From Oxalobacteraceae bacterium (GTDB taxonomy: Bacteria > Pseudomonadota > Gammaproteobacteria > Burkholderiales > Burkholderiaceae_D): DNA of 64,000 nucleotides. Position 1 is the stretch's first letter. Each line of letters opens with the position of its first letter. The notes below the pieces were generated by a model. It saw only the letters and a list, made by a program, of their open reading frames with translations, ran no database searches and was not told the origin of the DNA. Positions 17,526 to 26,374 of this stretch are shown piece after piece. The translations under genes were made by a program, and so were the position numbers. The stretch spans positions 55,063-119,062 of the forward strand of contig DPRS01000047.1 in the NCBI GenBank assembly GCA_003537575.1. Direction: 5' to 3'.

Positions 17526-18332
17526 TCACTTCACCTTGATCTTGAAATAATCCGGATTGGGCGGCGGGTAGGCCAGCTTCATGTCTTGCATAGTCTCGCC
17601 CATGACCGAGGCGATCGCCAGGTTGCGGTGAGTTTTGCTATCGGCCGGTATCACGTACCAGGGCGCGTGGTCGGCATCGGTTTCATCGATCGCCTTTTCA
17701 TACAGGCGCTGGTAATCTTCCCAGTACTTGCGCTCTTCCAGGTCGTTCAGGTCGACTTTCCAGTGCTTTTCCGGGTCGGCCAGCCGTTCTTCCAGGCGCT
17801 GCCGCTGTTCGTCGCGCGAGATGTGCAGGAAGAATTTCAGCAGCACGGTGCCGGTTTCGCTCAGCATGCGTTCGAATTCGCGGATCTGGCGGTAGCGGCG
17901 CTTGCATTCCTTCGCATCGATCTGGCCATGCACCGCCGGCCACAGCACGTCTTCATAGTGGCTGCGGTTGAAGACCACCATCTCGCGCTGGGCCGGCACT
18001 TCGCGGTGCACGCGCCAGAGATAGTCGCGTTCGCGCTCGGCTACGCTTGGCGCGCGGAAGGAGGTCGTGCGCACGCCCAGCGGATCAAGACGGTGGAACA
18101 CGCCGCGCACGGTGCCATCCTTGCCGCTGGTATCCATGCCCTGCAGGATGATGAGCAGCTTGCGGCGGTTTTCGGCATAGAAGATATCCTGCCAGGCCGA
18201 AATTTCTTCTGCCAGTTCGGCGGTGCGGGCCTGGTCGGCGAGCTTGTCGCCGATGGAAAGCGGCTTGTCGTTGGCTGCATCGTCCTTCAGCTTGAGTGGA
18301 GATTTGGCGCGGAAAAGTTCTTGTGCATTCAC
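17526..18332 (-). CDS. ppk2: polyphosphate kinase 2 family protein (PPK2)
   Basis: A 268-residue P-loop kinase that transfers phosphate between polyphosphate and nucleoside phosphates. Walker A is GMDTSGKDGT, followed by the family block FRAPSVAERERDYLWRVHREVP, the Walker B region VVFNRSHYEDVL and the lid FFLHISRDEQRQRLEERL. I choose the GTG at 18332, which is preceded by GGAAAGGG; the frame is open to an ATG at 18383 that would add 17 poorly conserved residues. The subclass (AMP, ADP or NDP preference) is not clear. Its role fits energy or phosphate storage. Confidence 0.88.
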   Translation of the reverse strand: MNAQELFRAKSPLKLKDDAANDKPLSIGDKLADQARTAELAEEISAWQDIFYAENRRKLLIILQGMDTSGKDGTVRGVFHRLDPLGVRTTSFRAPSVAERERDYLWRVHREVPAQREMVVFNRSHYEDVLWPAVHGQIDAKECKRRYRQIREFERMLSETGTVLLKFFLHISRDEQRQRLEERLADPEKHWKVDLNDLEERKYWEDYQRLYEKAIDETDADHAPWYVIPADSKTHRNLAIASVMGETMQDMKLAYPPPNPDYFKIKVK

Positions 18333-18440
18333 GCTGCTGCCCTTTCCTTTCGATGGGTTGGGATGGCCTGTGCAGCACAGCATAGCGCGCCGCGCACCGC
18401 TTGTGTTGACCGCAAGCGGACCCTGTCGCCGCTGTATGCT

Positions 18441-18911
18441 TCAGGCGCCTTCGAGCGACAGTGAAGTCTTGCTCATCACGCGCCGCAGCACGAAGCTGGA
18501 ATGCACGCCGGTGACGCCTTCGATGCGGGTGATCTTGTTGAGCAGCAGCTCCTGGTAGGCATCCATGTCGCGCACCACCACCTTCAGCTGGTAGTCGGCA
18601 TCCTGCCCGGTGATCAGGAGGCATTCGAGCACTTCCGGCAGGGCCGCCACGGTGCTTTCGAAATGCGCAAAGCGCTCGGGCGTGTGGCGGTCCATCGAGA
18701 TATGCACCAGCGCCATCAGGGTGAGGCCGAGCACCTTGGCGTCGAGCAGAGCGCGGTAGCCGAGGATCAGGCCGCTTTCTTCCAGCGTGCGCAGGCGGCG
18801 CAGGCAGGAAGACGGCGACAGGTTGATGCGGTCGGCAAGGTCCTGGTTGCTGATGCGGCCATCCTGTTGCAGGACTTCGAGCAGATGGCGGTCGTAACGG
18901 TCGAGTTGCAT
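18441..18911 (-). CDS. Lrp/AsnC-family transcriptional regulator
   Basis: A 156-residue feast/famine regulator: N-terminal helix-turn-helix (LLEVLQQDGRISNQDLADRINLSPSSCLRRLRTLEESG) followed by the RAM ligand-binding domain (YRALLDAKVLGLTLMALVHI; LITGQDADYQLKVVVRDMDAYQELL). The RAM domain usually binds an amino acid. It is divergent from leuA with a 170-bp AT-rich gap, so control of leucine synthesis or its own gene is plausible. Confidence 0.9.
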   Translation of the reverse strand: MQLDRYDRHLLEVLQQDGRISNQDLADRINLSPSSCLRRLRTLEESGLILGYRALLDAKVLGLTLMALVHISMDRHTPERFAHFESTVAALPEVLECLLITGQDADYQLKVVVRDMDAYQELLLNKITRIEGVTGVHSSFVLRRVMSKTSLSLEGA

Positions 18912-19081
18912 GTCATTGGCAGATATCGGGGATTGTTGGATAAATATCCCACAATTTTACATATTCATGCAATTAAATTCGAAATAAATCCGAATCATGC
19001 CAATCTTTGCAAGCAAATTGCAGGATCAATGCGTTAACATTTCACCATCCGTTACCCACGGTAATAATTGAAAGAAAAAAC

Positions 19082-20758
19082 ATGAAAGCCTTTGACCACC
19101 GCAAATACCGTGCAACTCCCGCCATCAACTTGCCGAACCGCCAGTGGCCGAGCCGCAGCATTACGCGCGCGCCGCGCTGGGCCAGCGTCGATCTGCGCGA
19201 TGGCAACCAGGCCTTGCTGGAACCGATGAATGTCGGCCAGAAGCGCCGGCTGTGGGCTTTGCTGGTCAAGCTGGGTTTCAAGGAAATCGAGATCGGTTTT
19301 CCATCGGCGTCGCAGCCGGACTACGATTTCGCGCGCTGGCTGATCGAGGCCAAGCAGATTCCGGACGATGTCACGGTGCAGGTGCTGGTGCAGGCGCGCG
19401 AGGATTTGATCGTGCGCACTTTCGAAGCGCTGAAGGGCGCCAAGCGCGCCATCGTCCACGTTTATAACTCAACGTCGACCGTGCAGCGCGAGCGCGTGTT
19501 CGGCCTCGACCGCGCCGGTATCGTGAAGATTGCGCGCCAGGGCGCGGAGATGGTCAAGCGCGAAGCCGGCAAGCATCCAGAGTGCGAATGGACTTTCGAA
19601 TATTCGCCGGAGAGCTTTTCCAATACCGAGATGGATTTCGCCGTCGAGGTGTGCGAAGCGGTGATGGATGTGTGGCAGCCGAGCGCGGCCAGGCCCTGCA
19701 TCATCAACCTGCCCTCGACCGTCGAGAGCAGCACGCCGAACGTGTATGCCGACCAGATCGAATACTTTGCCACCCACATCAGCCGGCGCGAGGCCCTGAT
19801 CCTGTCGGTGCACACGCATAACGACCGCGGCTGCGGCGTGGCGGCCGCCGAACTGGCAGTGCTGGCCGGCGCCGACCGCGTCGAAGGCACCCTGCTCGGC
19901 AATGGCGAACGTACCGGCAACATGGACATCACCACCATGGCGATGAACCTGTACAGCCAGGGCATCGACCCCGAGCTCGATCTGTCCAACCCGGACGAGA
20001 TCATCGCTGTCGCTGCCGAATGCACCGGCATCGCCCTGCACCCGCGCCATCCGTGGTTCGGCGAACTGGTTTATACGGCGTTTTCCGGCAGCCACCAGGA
20101 TGCCATCCGCAAGTGCCTGCACCAGCAGAAGGAGGAAGAGCCTTGGCAAGTGGCGTATCTGCCGATCGACCCGAAGGACCTGGGCCGCGATTACCAGGCG
20201 GTGATCCGCGTCAATAGCCAGTCGGGCAAGGGCGGCGTCGCCTTCGTGCTGGAGCGCGACTATGGCCTGGTGCTGCCGCGCTGGTTGCAGGTGGATCTCG
20301 CGCAGGTGGTGCAGAAGGCCAGCGAAGTGAAAAGTGGCGAGATCGACAGCGCCAGCATCCATGCCCTATTCCGGCAGAATTTCGTGGTCGACCACGGCGC
20401 TGTCTCGCTGCAGGGCTACCAGATTCGCCATGACGGCGGCCATGACGTGGTCGACGCCACCGTCAGCGAGAATGGCGCCACTTGCCAGTTGCACGGCGAA
20501 GGCGAGGGCGCCCTGTCGGCCTTCGTCAATGCCCTGATGAACTACAGCGGCCGGCAGATCAACGTGGTCGATTACAGCGAGCATGCGATTGGCGCCGGCA
20601 CCGGCGCCGAGGCTGCGGCTTACGTGCAGCTGAATATCAATGGCCAGCGCTATTCCGGCGCCGGCTTCGATCATGACACGGTGAGCGCCTCGCTGAAGGC
20701 GGTGCTGTCGGCATTGAACCGGGCGCGGGCGTCGGCGGACGAAGCACGGGCGGCGTGA
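19082..20758 (+). CDS. leuA: 2-isopropylmalate synthase
   Basis: A 558-residue enzyme for the first committed step of leucine synthesis, condensing acetyl-CoA with 2-oxoisovalerate. The TIM barrel has WASVDLRDGNQAL (metal and substrate ligands) at about residues 37-49, and the metal-binding HTHNDRG. The C-terminal allosteric domain, where leucine binds, spans about residues 420-558 (GYQIRHDGGHDVVDATVS, GAGTGAEAAAYVQL). The length matches the LeuA form found in beta- and alphaproteobacteria. ATG 19082 is used; an upstream in-frame ATG lacks a ribosome site. It stands alone, apart from ilv and other leu genes, and is divergent from an Lrp-type regulator. Confidence 0.93.
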   Translation: MKAFDHRKYRATPAINLPNRQWPSRSITRAPRWASVDLRDGNQALLEPMNVGQKRRLWALLVKLGFKEIEIGFPSASQPDYDFARWLIEAKQIPDDVTVQVLVQAREDLIVRTFEALKGAKRAIVHVYNSTSTVQRERVFGLDRAGIVKIARQGAEMVKREAGKHPECEWTFEYSPESFSNTEMDFAVEVCEAVMDVWQPSAARPCIINLPSTVESSTPNVYADQIEYFATHISRREALILSVHTHNDRGCGVAAAELAVLAGADRVEGTLLGNGERTGNMDITTMAMNLYSQGIDPELDLSNPDEIIAVAAECTGIALHPRHPWFGELVYTAFSGSHQDAIRKCLHQQKEEEPWQVAYLPIDPKDLGRDYQAVIRVNSQSGKGGVAFVLERDYGLVLPRWLQVDLAQVVQKASEVKSGEIDSASIHALFRQNFVVDHGAVSLQGYQIRHDGGHDVVDATVSENGATCQLHGEGEGALSAFVNALMNYSGRQINVVDYSEHAIGAGTGAEAAAYVQLNINGQRYSGAGFDHDTVSASLKAVLSALNRARASADEARAA

Positions 20759-20805
20759 AGCGAGGACTTGCAGCGCCGGCTTGAAACCGGCGGTACGCAA
20801 AAATG

Positions 20806-20837
20806 AAAGGCTCCGCACGGCATGCGGGGCCTTTTTT
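20806..20837. terminator. bidirectional terminator between leuA and pcaR
   Basis: Stem AAAGGCtCCGCA/TGCGGgGCCTTT with a 5-nt loop and a run of Ts on the + side; the facing A-run serves the opposite strand. It lies between two convergent genes. Confidence 0.8.
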
Positions 20838-20849
20838 CAATCCGCTGCC

Positions 20850-21665
20850 TTAGTTATGCAGCCCCACCACGCTCGAAATGCGCTGCGCCGCCGCCTGCAG
20901 CGGGCCGAGAAATGCCTTCACCATCTGCTTGGCCGATTTGCGCTGGGCATTGCCGCTGATGTTGACCGCGGCAATGATCCGGCCCTGGCGATTTCTGATC
21001 GGCGCCGAGAGCGAAATCAATCCCTGCTCCAGTTCCTGGTCGACCACCGCCCATCCCTGTTCGCGGACTACGGCAATCTCTTTGCGCAAGTCGCCGGGGT
21101 CGGTCAGCGTGCGCGGCGTATGCGCGCGCAAGTCCGATTCCGCCAGCGCGGCATCCAGCTGCGCTTCGTCCAGGCCTGACAGCAGGACTCTTCCCATCGA
21201 GGTGCAGTAAGCCGGCAGCCGGCTGCCGATCGACAGGTTGATGGCCATGATCTTCTGAGTCGGCACCCGCACGACGTAGACGATTTCGGTGCGGTCGAGC
21301 ACCGCTGCGGAACTGCTTTCGTGGACTTGCGCGACCAGATCTTCCATTACCGGTCCGGCGCTGTTCCAGAGCGGCATCGAAGTCAGGTAGGCGAAACCCA
21401 GGTCAAGGATCTTCGGCGTGAGCCGGAACAGGCGCCCTTCCGCTTCAACATAACCCAACGTCTGCAGGGTCAGCAGGATGCGGCGTGCGCCGGCGCGCGA
21501 CAGGCCGGTGGCGGCGGCGACATCGGAAAGGGTCTGCTCGGGACGGCGGGCATTGAAGGAACGGATCACGGCAAGGCCGCGCGCGAACGAAAGCACGTAG
21601 GAATCGCCCGGACGGTCGGTGGTTTCGTCGCCGGCAGGGGGGGTAACGGAAAAAGCGTCGCTCAT
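20850..21665 (-). CDS. pcaR: IclR-family regulator, PcaR/PcaU-like
   Basis: A 271-residue regulator with an N-terminal winged helix (FARGLAVIRSFNARRPEQTLSDVAAATGLSRAGARRILLTLQTLGYV) and an IclR effector domain (VHESSSAAVLDRTEIVYVVRVPT; SIGSRLPAYCTSMGRVLLSGL). Length and pattern match PcaR/PcaU, which sense beta-ketoadipate or protocatechuate. It is divergent from the pcaIJF genes with a 44-bp palindrome between them, strong context for control of that operon. Whether it activates or represses is not decided by sequence alone; the palindrome lies downstream of the -10. Confidence 0.85.
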   Translation of the reverse strand: MSDAFSVTPPAGDETTDRPGDSYVLSFARGLAVIRSFNARRPEQTLSDVAAATGLSRAGARRILLTLQTLGYVEAEGRLFRLTPKILDLGFAYLTSMPLWNSAGPVMEDLVAQVHESSSAAVLDRTEIVYVVRVPTQKIMAINLSIGSRLPAYCTSMGRVLLSGLDEAQLDAALAESDLRAHTPRTLTDPGDLRKEIAVVREQGWAVVDQELEQGLISLSAPIRNRQGRIIAAVNISGNAQRKSAKQMVKAFLGPLQAAAQRISSVVGLHN

Positions 21666-21896
21666 GGACAGATATGCAGGATGTTGTGCGCGAAATGAAA
21701 AGTCTGCCGTGCGCGCCGAACTGTTTGCAGTCGCTGGCAGCGGGGAAGAGGCGGATTATACCAACCGGCGCTGACTTGCATGGCGAAATTGTCAATAGTG
21801 ATGCTTGGCTTCCAAGTATGAAAACGCATGATATTGGTAGCAAATAGTCGTGAAAACCATGCCTTTTTACTCATTTTCGAGAATTATGACAGTCTC

Positions 21897-21925
21897 TTGA
21901 CAGTCGATTTTTTCCCGCCTAGAAT
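21897..21925 (+). promoter_or_regulatory. sigma70 promoter of the pca operon
   Basis: TTGACA (21897-21902), 17-bp spacer, TAGAAT (21920-21925): near-consensus. Transcription would begin near 21932. A TGACAGTC-type direct repeat (ATGACAGTC, TTGACAGTC) surrounds the -35. Confidence 0.75.
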
Positions 21926-21930
21926 CCGGG

Positions 21931-21974
21931 TGCATGTTCGCTTAATGAACAAACGTTCGATAAGCGAACATGCA
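21931..21974. promoter_or_regulatory. 44-bp palindrome, probable PcaR operator
   Basis: Arms TGCATGTTCGCTTA (21931-21944) and TAAGCGAACATGCA (21961-21974) are exact inverted copies; the 16-bp centre contains GAAC/GTTC. Repeated GTTCG motifs recall known PcaU sites. It begins at the predicted transcription start of the pca promoter. Confidence 0.8.
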
Positions 21975-22038
21975 ACAGTGATTATACCGCCCAATTTCAG
22001 GTCCCGGGAATGCCCGCGAATCCTCTTCAAGGCAAAAA

Positions 22039-22725
22039 ATGATTAATAAAATCGTTTCTTCCATGGCAGCAGCGGTTGCCGATATCCATGACGGGGCGAC
22101 CGTCATGATTGGCGGCTTCGGCACGGCAGGCATGCCATCCGAACTGATCGACGCGCTGATCGAGCAAGGCTCCCGCGAGCTCACCATCATCAACAACAAC
22201 GCCGGCAACGGCGAAACCGGCCTGGCCGCGCTGCTGAAGGCAAGGCGCGTGCGCAAGATGGTTTGCTCGTTTCCGCGCCAGGCCGATTCGCACCATTTCG
22301 ACGCCCTCTACCGTGCCGGCGAAATCGAACTGGAGCTGGTTCCGCAAGGCAATCTGGCCGAGCGCATCCGCGCCGCCGGCGCCGGCATCGGCGGTTTCTT
22401 CACGCCGACCGGTTACGGCACCCTGCTGGCCGAAGGCAAGGAAACCCGCGAAATCAATGGCCGCCAGTATGTCTTCGAGACGCCTTTGCATGCCGACTTC
22501 GCCTTGATCAAGGCGCTGGCCGGCGATCGCTGGGGCAACCTGGTGTACCGCAAGACCGCGCGCAACTTCGGCCCAATCATGGCCATGGCTGCCAAAACCG
22601 CCATTGTTCAGGTGGAGCGCGTGGTGGATCTCGGCGAACTCGACCCGGAAGCGATCGTCACCCCGGGCATTTTCGTGCAGCGCGTGGTCGCCACCGGCGC
22701 AGCCGCAAAAAAGGAGGCGGCGTAA
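22039..22725 (+). CDS. pcaI: 3-oxoadipate CoA-transferase subunit A
   Basis: A 228-residue alpha subunit of succinyl-CoA:3-oxoadipate CoA-transferase, which activates beta-ketoadipate in aromatic degradation. It has the CoA-transferase start VADIHDGATVMIGGFGTAGMPSELI and the NNNAGNGETGLAALL motif. It overlaps pcaJ by one base (TAATG). First gene behind the promoter/operator described above, and divergent from the IclR regulator. Confidence 0.93.
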   Translation: MINKIVSSMAAAVADIHDGATVMIGGFGTAGMPSELIDALIEQGSRELTIINNNAGNGETGLAALLKARRVRKMVCSFPRQADSHHFDALYRAGEIELELVPQGNLAERIRAAGAGIGGFFTPTGYGTLLAEGKETREINGRQYVFETPLHADFALIKALAGDRWGNLVYRKTARNFGPIMAMAAKTAIVQVERVVDLGELDPEAIVTPGIFVQRVVATGAAAKKEAA

Positions 22726-23372
22726 TGAAACGATTGACCCGCGATGAAATGGCGCAGAAAGTCGCCCGCGATATTCCGGAAGGCGCCTACGTCAACCTCG
22801 GCATCGGCGTGCCCACCCTGGTCGCCAACCATATCGGCAGCGACAAGGAAATCATCCTGCACAGCGAAAACGGCGTGATTGGCATGGGCCCGGCGCCGGC
22901 CGCCGGCCAGGAAGATCACGAACTCATCAACGCCGGCAAGCAGTACGTCACCCTGCTGCCCGGCGGCGCTTACTTTCATCATGCCGATTCCTTCGCGATG
23001 ATGCGCGGCGGTCATCTCGACTTCTGCGTGCTGGGCGCTTTCCAGGTTTCAGAAAAGGGCGACCTGGCCAACTGGCACACCGGCGCACCGGACGCGATTC
23101 CCGCCGTCGGCGGCGCCATGGACCTGGCGCTGGGCGCCAAAAGGGTGTTCGTCATGATGGACCACCTGACCAAACAGGGCGAGAGCAAGATCGTCAAGGC
23201 TTGCAGCTATCCGCTCACCGGTCAGGCCTGCGTGAACCGCATCTATACCGACCTGGCGGCGATCGACGTCACCAAAGATGGCCTGGTCGTGCGTGAAATC
23301 TATACCGACCTGGAATTCGATGCGCTGGTCGAGCTCACCGGCGTGCCGATGAAAGACGGCACCCGGCAATAA
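22725..23372 (+). CDS. pcaJ: 3-oxoadipate CoA-transferase subunit B
   Basis: A 215-residue beta subunit of the same transferase. The catalytic Glu is in SENGVIGMG and the family motif NLGIGVPTLVANHI is near the N-terminus. Start chosen at 22725, whose AAGGAGG lies inside the end of pcaI and whose ATG overlaps the pcaI stop; translational coupling would keep the two subunits in balance. Confidence 0.93.
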   Translation: MKRLTRDEMAQKVARDIPEGAYVNLGIGVPTLVANHIGSDKEIILHSENGVIGMGPAPAAGQEDHELINAGKQYVTLLPGGAYFHHADSFAMMRGGHLDFCVLGAFQVSEKGDLANWHTGAPDAIPAVGGAMDLALGAKRVFVMMDHLTKQGESKIVKACSYPLTGQACVNRIYTDLAAIDVTKDGLVVREIYTDLEFDALVELTGVPMKDGTRQ

Positions 23373-23407
23373 ACGCGAAACCATAACCAAACGCCTGGAG
23401 ACAAGAA

Positions 23408-24610
23408 ATGAAAGACGTATTCATCTGCGACGCCATCCGCACACCGATCGGCCGCTATGCCGGCGCCCTGTCCTCGGTGCGTGCCGACGATCTTGGCGCC
23501 GTGCCGATTCGCGCACTGATCGAACGCAATCCTCAGGTCGACTGGAAAGCCGTCGATGAAGTGATCTACGGCTGCGCCAACCAGGCCGGCGAAGACAACC
23601 GCAACGTTGCCCGCATGGTAGCGCTGCTGGCTGGCCTGCCGCAGGAAGTGGCCGGCAGCACCATCAACCGGCTGTGCGGTTCGGGCATGGACGCCATCGG
23701 CACGGCCGCGCGCGCCATCAAAGCCGGCGAAGCATCGCTGATCATTGCGGGCGGCGTCGAGAGCATGAGTCGCGCGCCCTTCGTCATGGGCAAGGCCGAT
23801 ACGGCTTTCTCACGAGCGGCGAAGATCGAAGACACGACCATCGGCTGGCGCTTCGTCAATCCGCTGATGAAGAAGATGTACGGCGTCGATTCGATGCCGG
23901 AAACCGCGGAAAACGTCGCCGATGACTACAAGGTCAGCCGCGCCGACCAGGATGCCTTTGCCCTGCGCAGCCAGCAGAAGGCCGCGCGCGCGCAGCGCGA
24001 CGGCACGCTGGCGCAGGAAATCGTGGCGATCAACGTGCCGCAGAAAAAAGGCGAGGCCATCAAGGTCGAGCAGGATGAACATCCGCGCGAAACCACGCTG
24101 GAAGCGCTGACCAGGCTCAAGCCGATCGTGCGTCCGGACGGCACTGTCACTGCTGGCAACGCTTCCGGCGTCAACGATGGCGCCTGCGCCGTGTTGCTGG
24201 CCGATGAAGAAGCCGTGAAGCGCTACAAGCTGACGCCGCGCGCACGCATCCTTGGTATGGCGACCGCCGGTGTGGCGCCACGCATCATGGGCATCGGCCC
24301 GGCGCCGGCCACCAAGAAACTGCTGGCACAACTGGGCATGAGCATCGACCAGTTCGACGTGATCGAACTGAATGAGGCATTCGCTTCGCAAGGCCTGGCA
24401 GTGCTGCGCGAACTCGGCGTGGCCGACGATGATGCGCGGGTCAACCCGAATGGCGGCGCGATTGCGCTCGGCCATCCGCTCGGCATGAGCGGTGCGCGCC
24501 TGGTCACCGCCGCGACCTATGAACTGCAGCGCAAGCAGGGGCGCTATGCGCTGTGCACGATGTGCATCGGCGTCGGCCAGGGCATTGCGTTGGCCATCGA
24601 GCGCGTGTGA
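23408..24610 (+). CDS. pcaF: 3-oxoadipyl-CoA thiolase (beta-ketoadipyl-CoA thiolase)
   Basis: A 400-residue thiolase that cleaves beta-ketoadipyl-CoA to succinyl-CoA and acetyl-CoA, the last step of the pathway. It has the acylation Cys C90 in NRLCGSGMDAIG, the His in NGGAIALGHPLGMSGAR and the second Cys in CTMCIGVGQGIA. The VFICDAIRTPIGRYAGALSSVRADDL start and the length match PcaF. It lies 35 bp after pcaJ, so it is in the same operon. Confidence 0.94.
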   Translation: MKDVFICDAIRTPIGRYAGALSSVRADDLGAVPIRALIERNPQVDWKAVDEVIYGCANQAGEDNRNVARMVALLAGLPQEVAGSTINRLCGSGMDAIGTAARAIKAGEASLIIAGGVESMSRAPFVMGKADTAFSRAAKIEDTTIGWRFVNPLMKKMYGVDSMPETAENVADDYKVSRADQDAFALRSQQKAARAQRDGTLAQEIVAINVPQKKGEAIKVEQDEHPRETTLEALTRLKPIVRPDGTVTAGNASGVNDGACAVLLADEEAVKRYKLTPRARILGMATAGVAPRIMGIGPAPATKKLLAQLGMSIDQFDVIELNEAFASQGLAVLRELGVADDDARVNPNGGAIALGHPLGMSGARLVTAATYELQRKQGRYALCTMCIGVGQGIALAIERV

Positions 24611-24714
24611 AAGGTTTTTCGAGAAAGTAGCAGGCAGTACCCGATTTGCATCCCATAACCAACTTAGCAATAAGTCATCAAGAAGCAAAACCAATAGAAA
24701 AAACTGGAGAGATC

Positions 24715-25965
24715 ATGAATACCAAATTCGCCAAACTATGCCGCCGCCCTCTCGCTGCCGCGATTGCCACCCTTGCACTGGGCGGCATGAGCAGCGCCGC
24801 GATGGCGCAAGCCAAACCGGCCATTTCCGATGACGTCGTCAAGATCGGCCTGCTGCTCGACCTGTCGGGCGTGTACGCCGACATCGCCGGCCAGGGCACT
24901 GCCACCGCCGTGCAGATGGCCATCGATGACTTCGGCGGCAAGGTCAACGGCAAGAAAATCGAACTGGTGTTCGCCGATCATAACAACAAGGCCGACATCG
25001 CTGCCGCCAAGGCGCGCGAATGGTTCGACGTCGCCAAGGTCGATGCCGTGCTGGACGTGGCCGGTTCCGCCACCGCCCTGTCGGCGCTGGAAGTCGCCCG
25101 CTCCAAGCACAAGATCATGTTCTTCAACGGGCCCGGTGTGCAGCGCATCACCACCGACCTGTGCGCACCGACCGCCGTTCACTATGCCTACGACACTTAT
25201 TCGCTGGCCAACGTGACCGCCAAAGCCATGGCCAAGCGCGGCGGCGATACCTGGTACTTCATGACGGTTGACTGGGCCTTCGGCGTCTCGCTGCAAAAGG
25301 CGGCGGAAGACGTGGTCAAGGACGCCGGCGGCAAGATGCTGGGCGCCATCAAGCATCCGAGCAGCGCTCCTGACTTCTCCTCTTATGTGCTGCAGGCGCA
25401 ATCGAGCGGTGCCAAGGTCATCGGCCTGGCCAACTCCGGCGCCGACACGGTCAATTCCATCAAGGCTGCGCAAGAATTCGGCCTGATGAAATCCGGCAAG
25501 CAGAAGCTGGCTGGCCTGCTGCTGTTCATCAACGACATCCACGCCATCGGCTTGCCGACTGCACAAGGCCTGATCCTGTCTGAAGCTTTCTACTGGGACC
25601 TGAATCCGGAAACCCGCGCCTGGTCGAAGCGGTATTTTGAAAAGACCAAGCGCATGCCGAACATGATCCAGGCGGGCGCTTACTCGTCGGCGATGCATTA
25701 CCTGAAAGCGATCAAGGCGACCGGCACCGATGACACCGATACCGTCATGAAGAAACTGAAAGCCACACCAATCAACGACTTCTTCGCCAAGAACGGCAAG
25801 ATCCGCGAAGACGGCCGCATGATCCATGACATGTACCTGTTCGAGGTCAAGAAGCCGTCCGAGTCGAAGACGCCGTGGGATTATTACAAGGTGCTGGGCA
25901 CCGTTCCGGGCGACCAGGCATTCATGCCGTTGTCGAAATCGACTTGCCCGCTGGTCAAGAAATAA
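24715..25965 (+). CDS. type-1 ABC substrate-binding protein (LivK/PBP1 fold), orphan
   Basis: A 416-residue secreted receptor. The signal peptide ends ...GGMSSAAMAQ; the mature protein starts ISDDVVKIGLLLDLSGVYADIAGQGTATAVQMAIDDFGGKVNG, the pattern of branched-chain-amino-acid-type binding proteins. CTGGAGA precedes the ATG. Inside a beta-ketoadipate operon its ligand is probably an aromatic acid or a pathway intermediate, as in other soil bacteria. No permease or ATPase genes accompany it here, so it must use a transporter encoded elsewhere or serve in sensing. Confidence 0.85.
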   Translation: MNTKFAKLCRRPLAAAIATLALGGMSSAAMAQAKPAISDDVVKIGLLLDLSGVYADIAGQGTATAVQMAIDDFGGKVNGKKIELVFADHNNKADIAAAKAREWFDVAKVDAVLDVAGSATALSALEVARSKHKIMFFNGPGVQRITTDLCAPTAVHYAYDTYSLANVTAKAMAKRGGDTWYFMTVDWAFGVSLQKAAEDVVKDAGGKMLGAIKHPSSAPDFSSYVLQAQSSGAKVIGLANSGADTVNSIKAAQEFGLMKSGKQKLAGLLLFINDIHAIGLPTAQGLILSEAFYWDLNPETRAWSKRYFEKTKRMPNMIQAGAYSSAMHYLKAIKATGTDDTDTVMKKLKATPINDFFAKNGKIREDGRMIHDMYLFEVKKPSESKTPWDYYKVLGTVPGDQAFMPLSKSTCPLVKK

Positions 25966-25976
25966 TCGCCGGCAGC

Positions 25977-26029
25977 GGCTGCGTTCCGTCCGTGCAAGAA
26001 TAGGCGGAACGCGGCCGCCCCCATTTTTA
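25977..26029 (+). terminator. long hairpin after the binding-protein gene
   Basis: Arms GGCTGCGTTCCG and CGGAACGCGGCC pair with one G-T; a 16-nt loop separates them and CATTTTTAA follows 10 nt later. A weak intrinsic terminator or attenuator inside the operon. Confidence 0.5.
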
Positions 26030-26033
26030 AGAC

Positions 26034-26057
26034 TGACCGGTCAAGGCTGACCGGTCA
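26034..26057. promoter_or_regulatory. two tandem copies of palindrome TGACCGGTCA
   Basis: Identical 10-bp perfect palindromes at 26034-26043 and 26048-26057, 14 bp apart centre to centre, directly upstream of catC (ATG 26076). This arrangement looks like an operator for a dimeric regulator; the spacing is not a whole number of DNA turns. Confidence 0.5.
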
Positions 26058-26075
26058 AGCAACGAAAGGAGCATC

Positions 26076-26360
26076 ATGCTATACCTCGCACATATGCAAG
26101 TGAACATCCCCGACACCGTCCCGGCCGAGCGCGCCGCCCAGCTGAAGGCCGATGAAAAGGCGCTGGCCCAGGAGCTGCAGAAGAGCGGCAAGTGGCGCCA
26201 CCTGTGGCGCGTCGCCGGCCAGTACGCCAACTACAGCGTGTTCGACGTCGAATCCAACGACGAGCTGCACAACATCCTCATGAGCCTGCCGCTGTATCCG
26301 TTCATGAAAATCGAAATCACCCCGCTGGCGCAGCACCCCTCGGCCATCGCCAAGAACTGA
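26076..26360 (+). CDS. catC: muconolactone delta-isomerase
   Basis: A 94-residue small enzyme of the catechol branch, converting muconolactone to 3-oxoadipate enol-lactone. MLYLAHMQVNIPDTVPAERAAQLKADEKALAQELQ and the C-terminal LPLYPFMKIEITPLAQHPSAI are characteristic of CatC. The product is the substrate of PcaD encoded two genes downstream, which fits the operon. No catA or catB is present in this window. Confidence 0.88.
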   Translation: MLYLAHMQVNIPDTVPAERAAQLKADEKALAQELQKSGKWRHLWRVAGQYANYSVFDVESNDELHNILMSLPLYPFMKIEITPLAQHPSAIAKN

Positions 26361-26374
26361 GCGAAAGACGCAGC

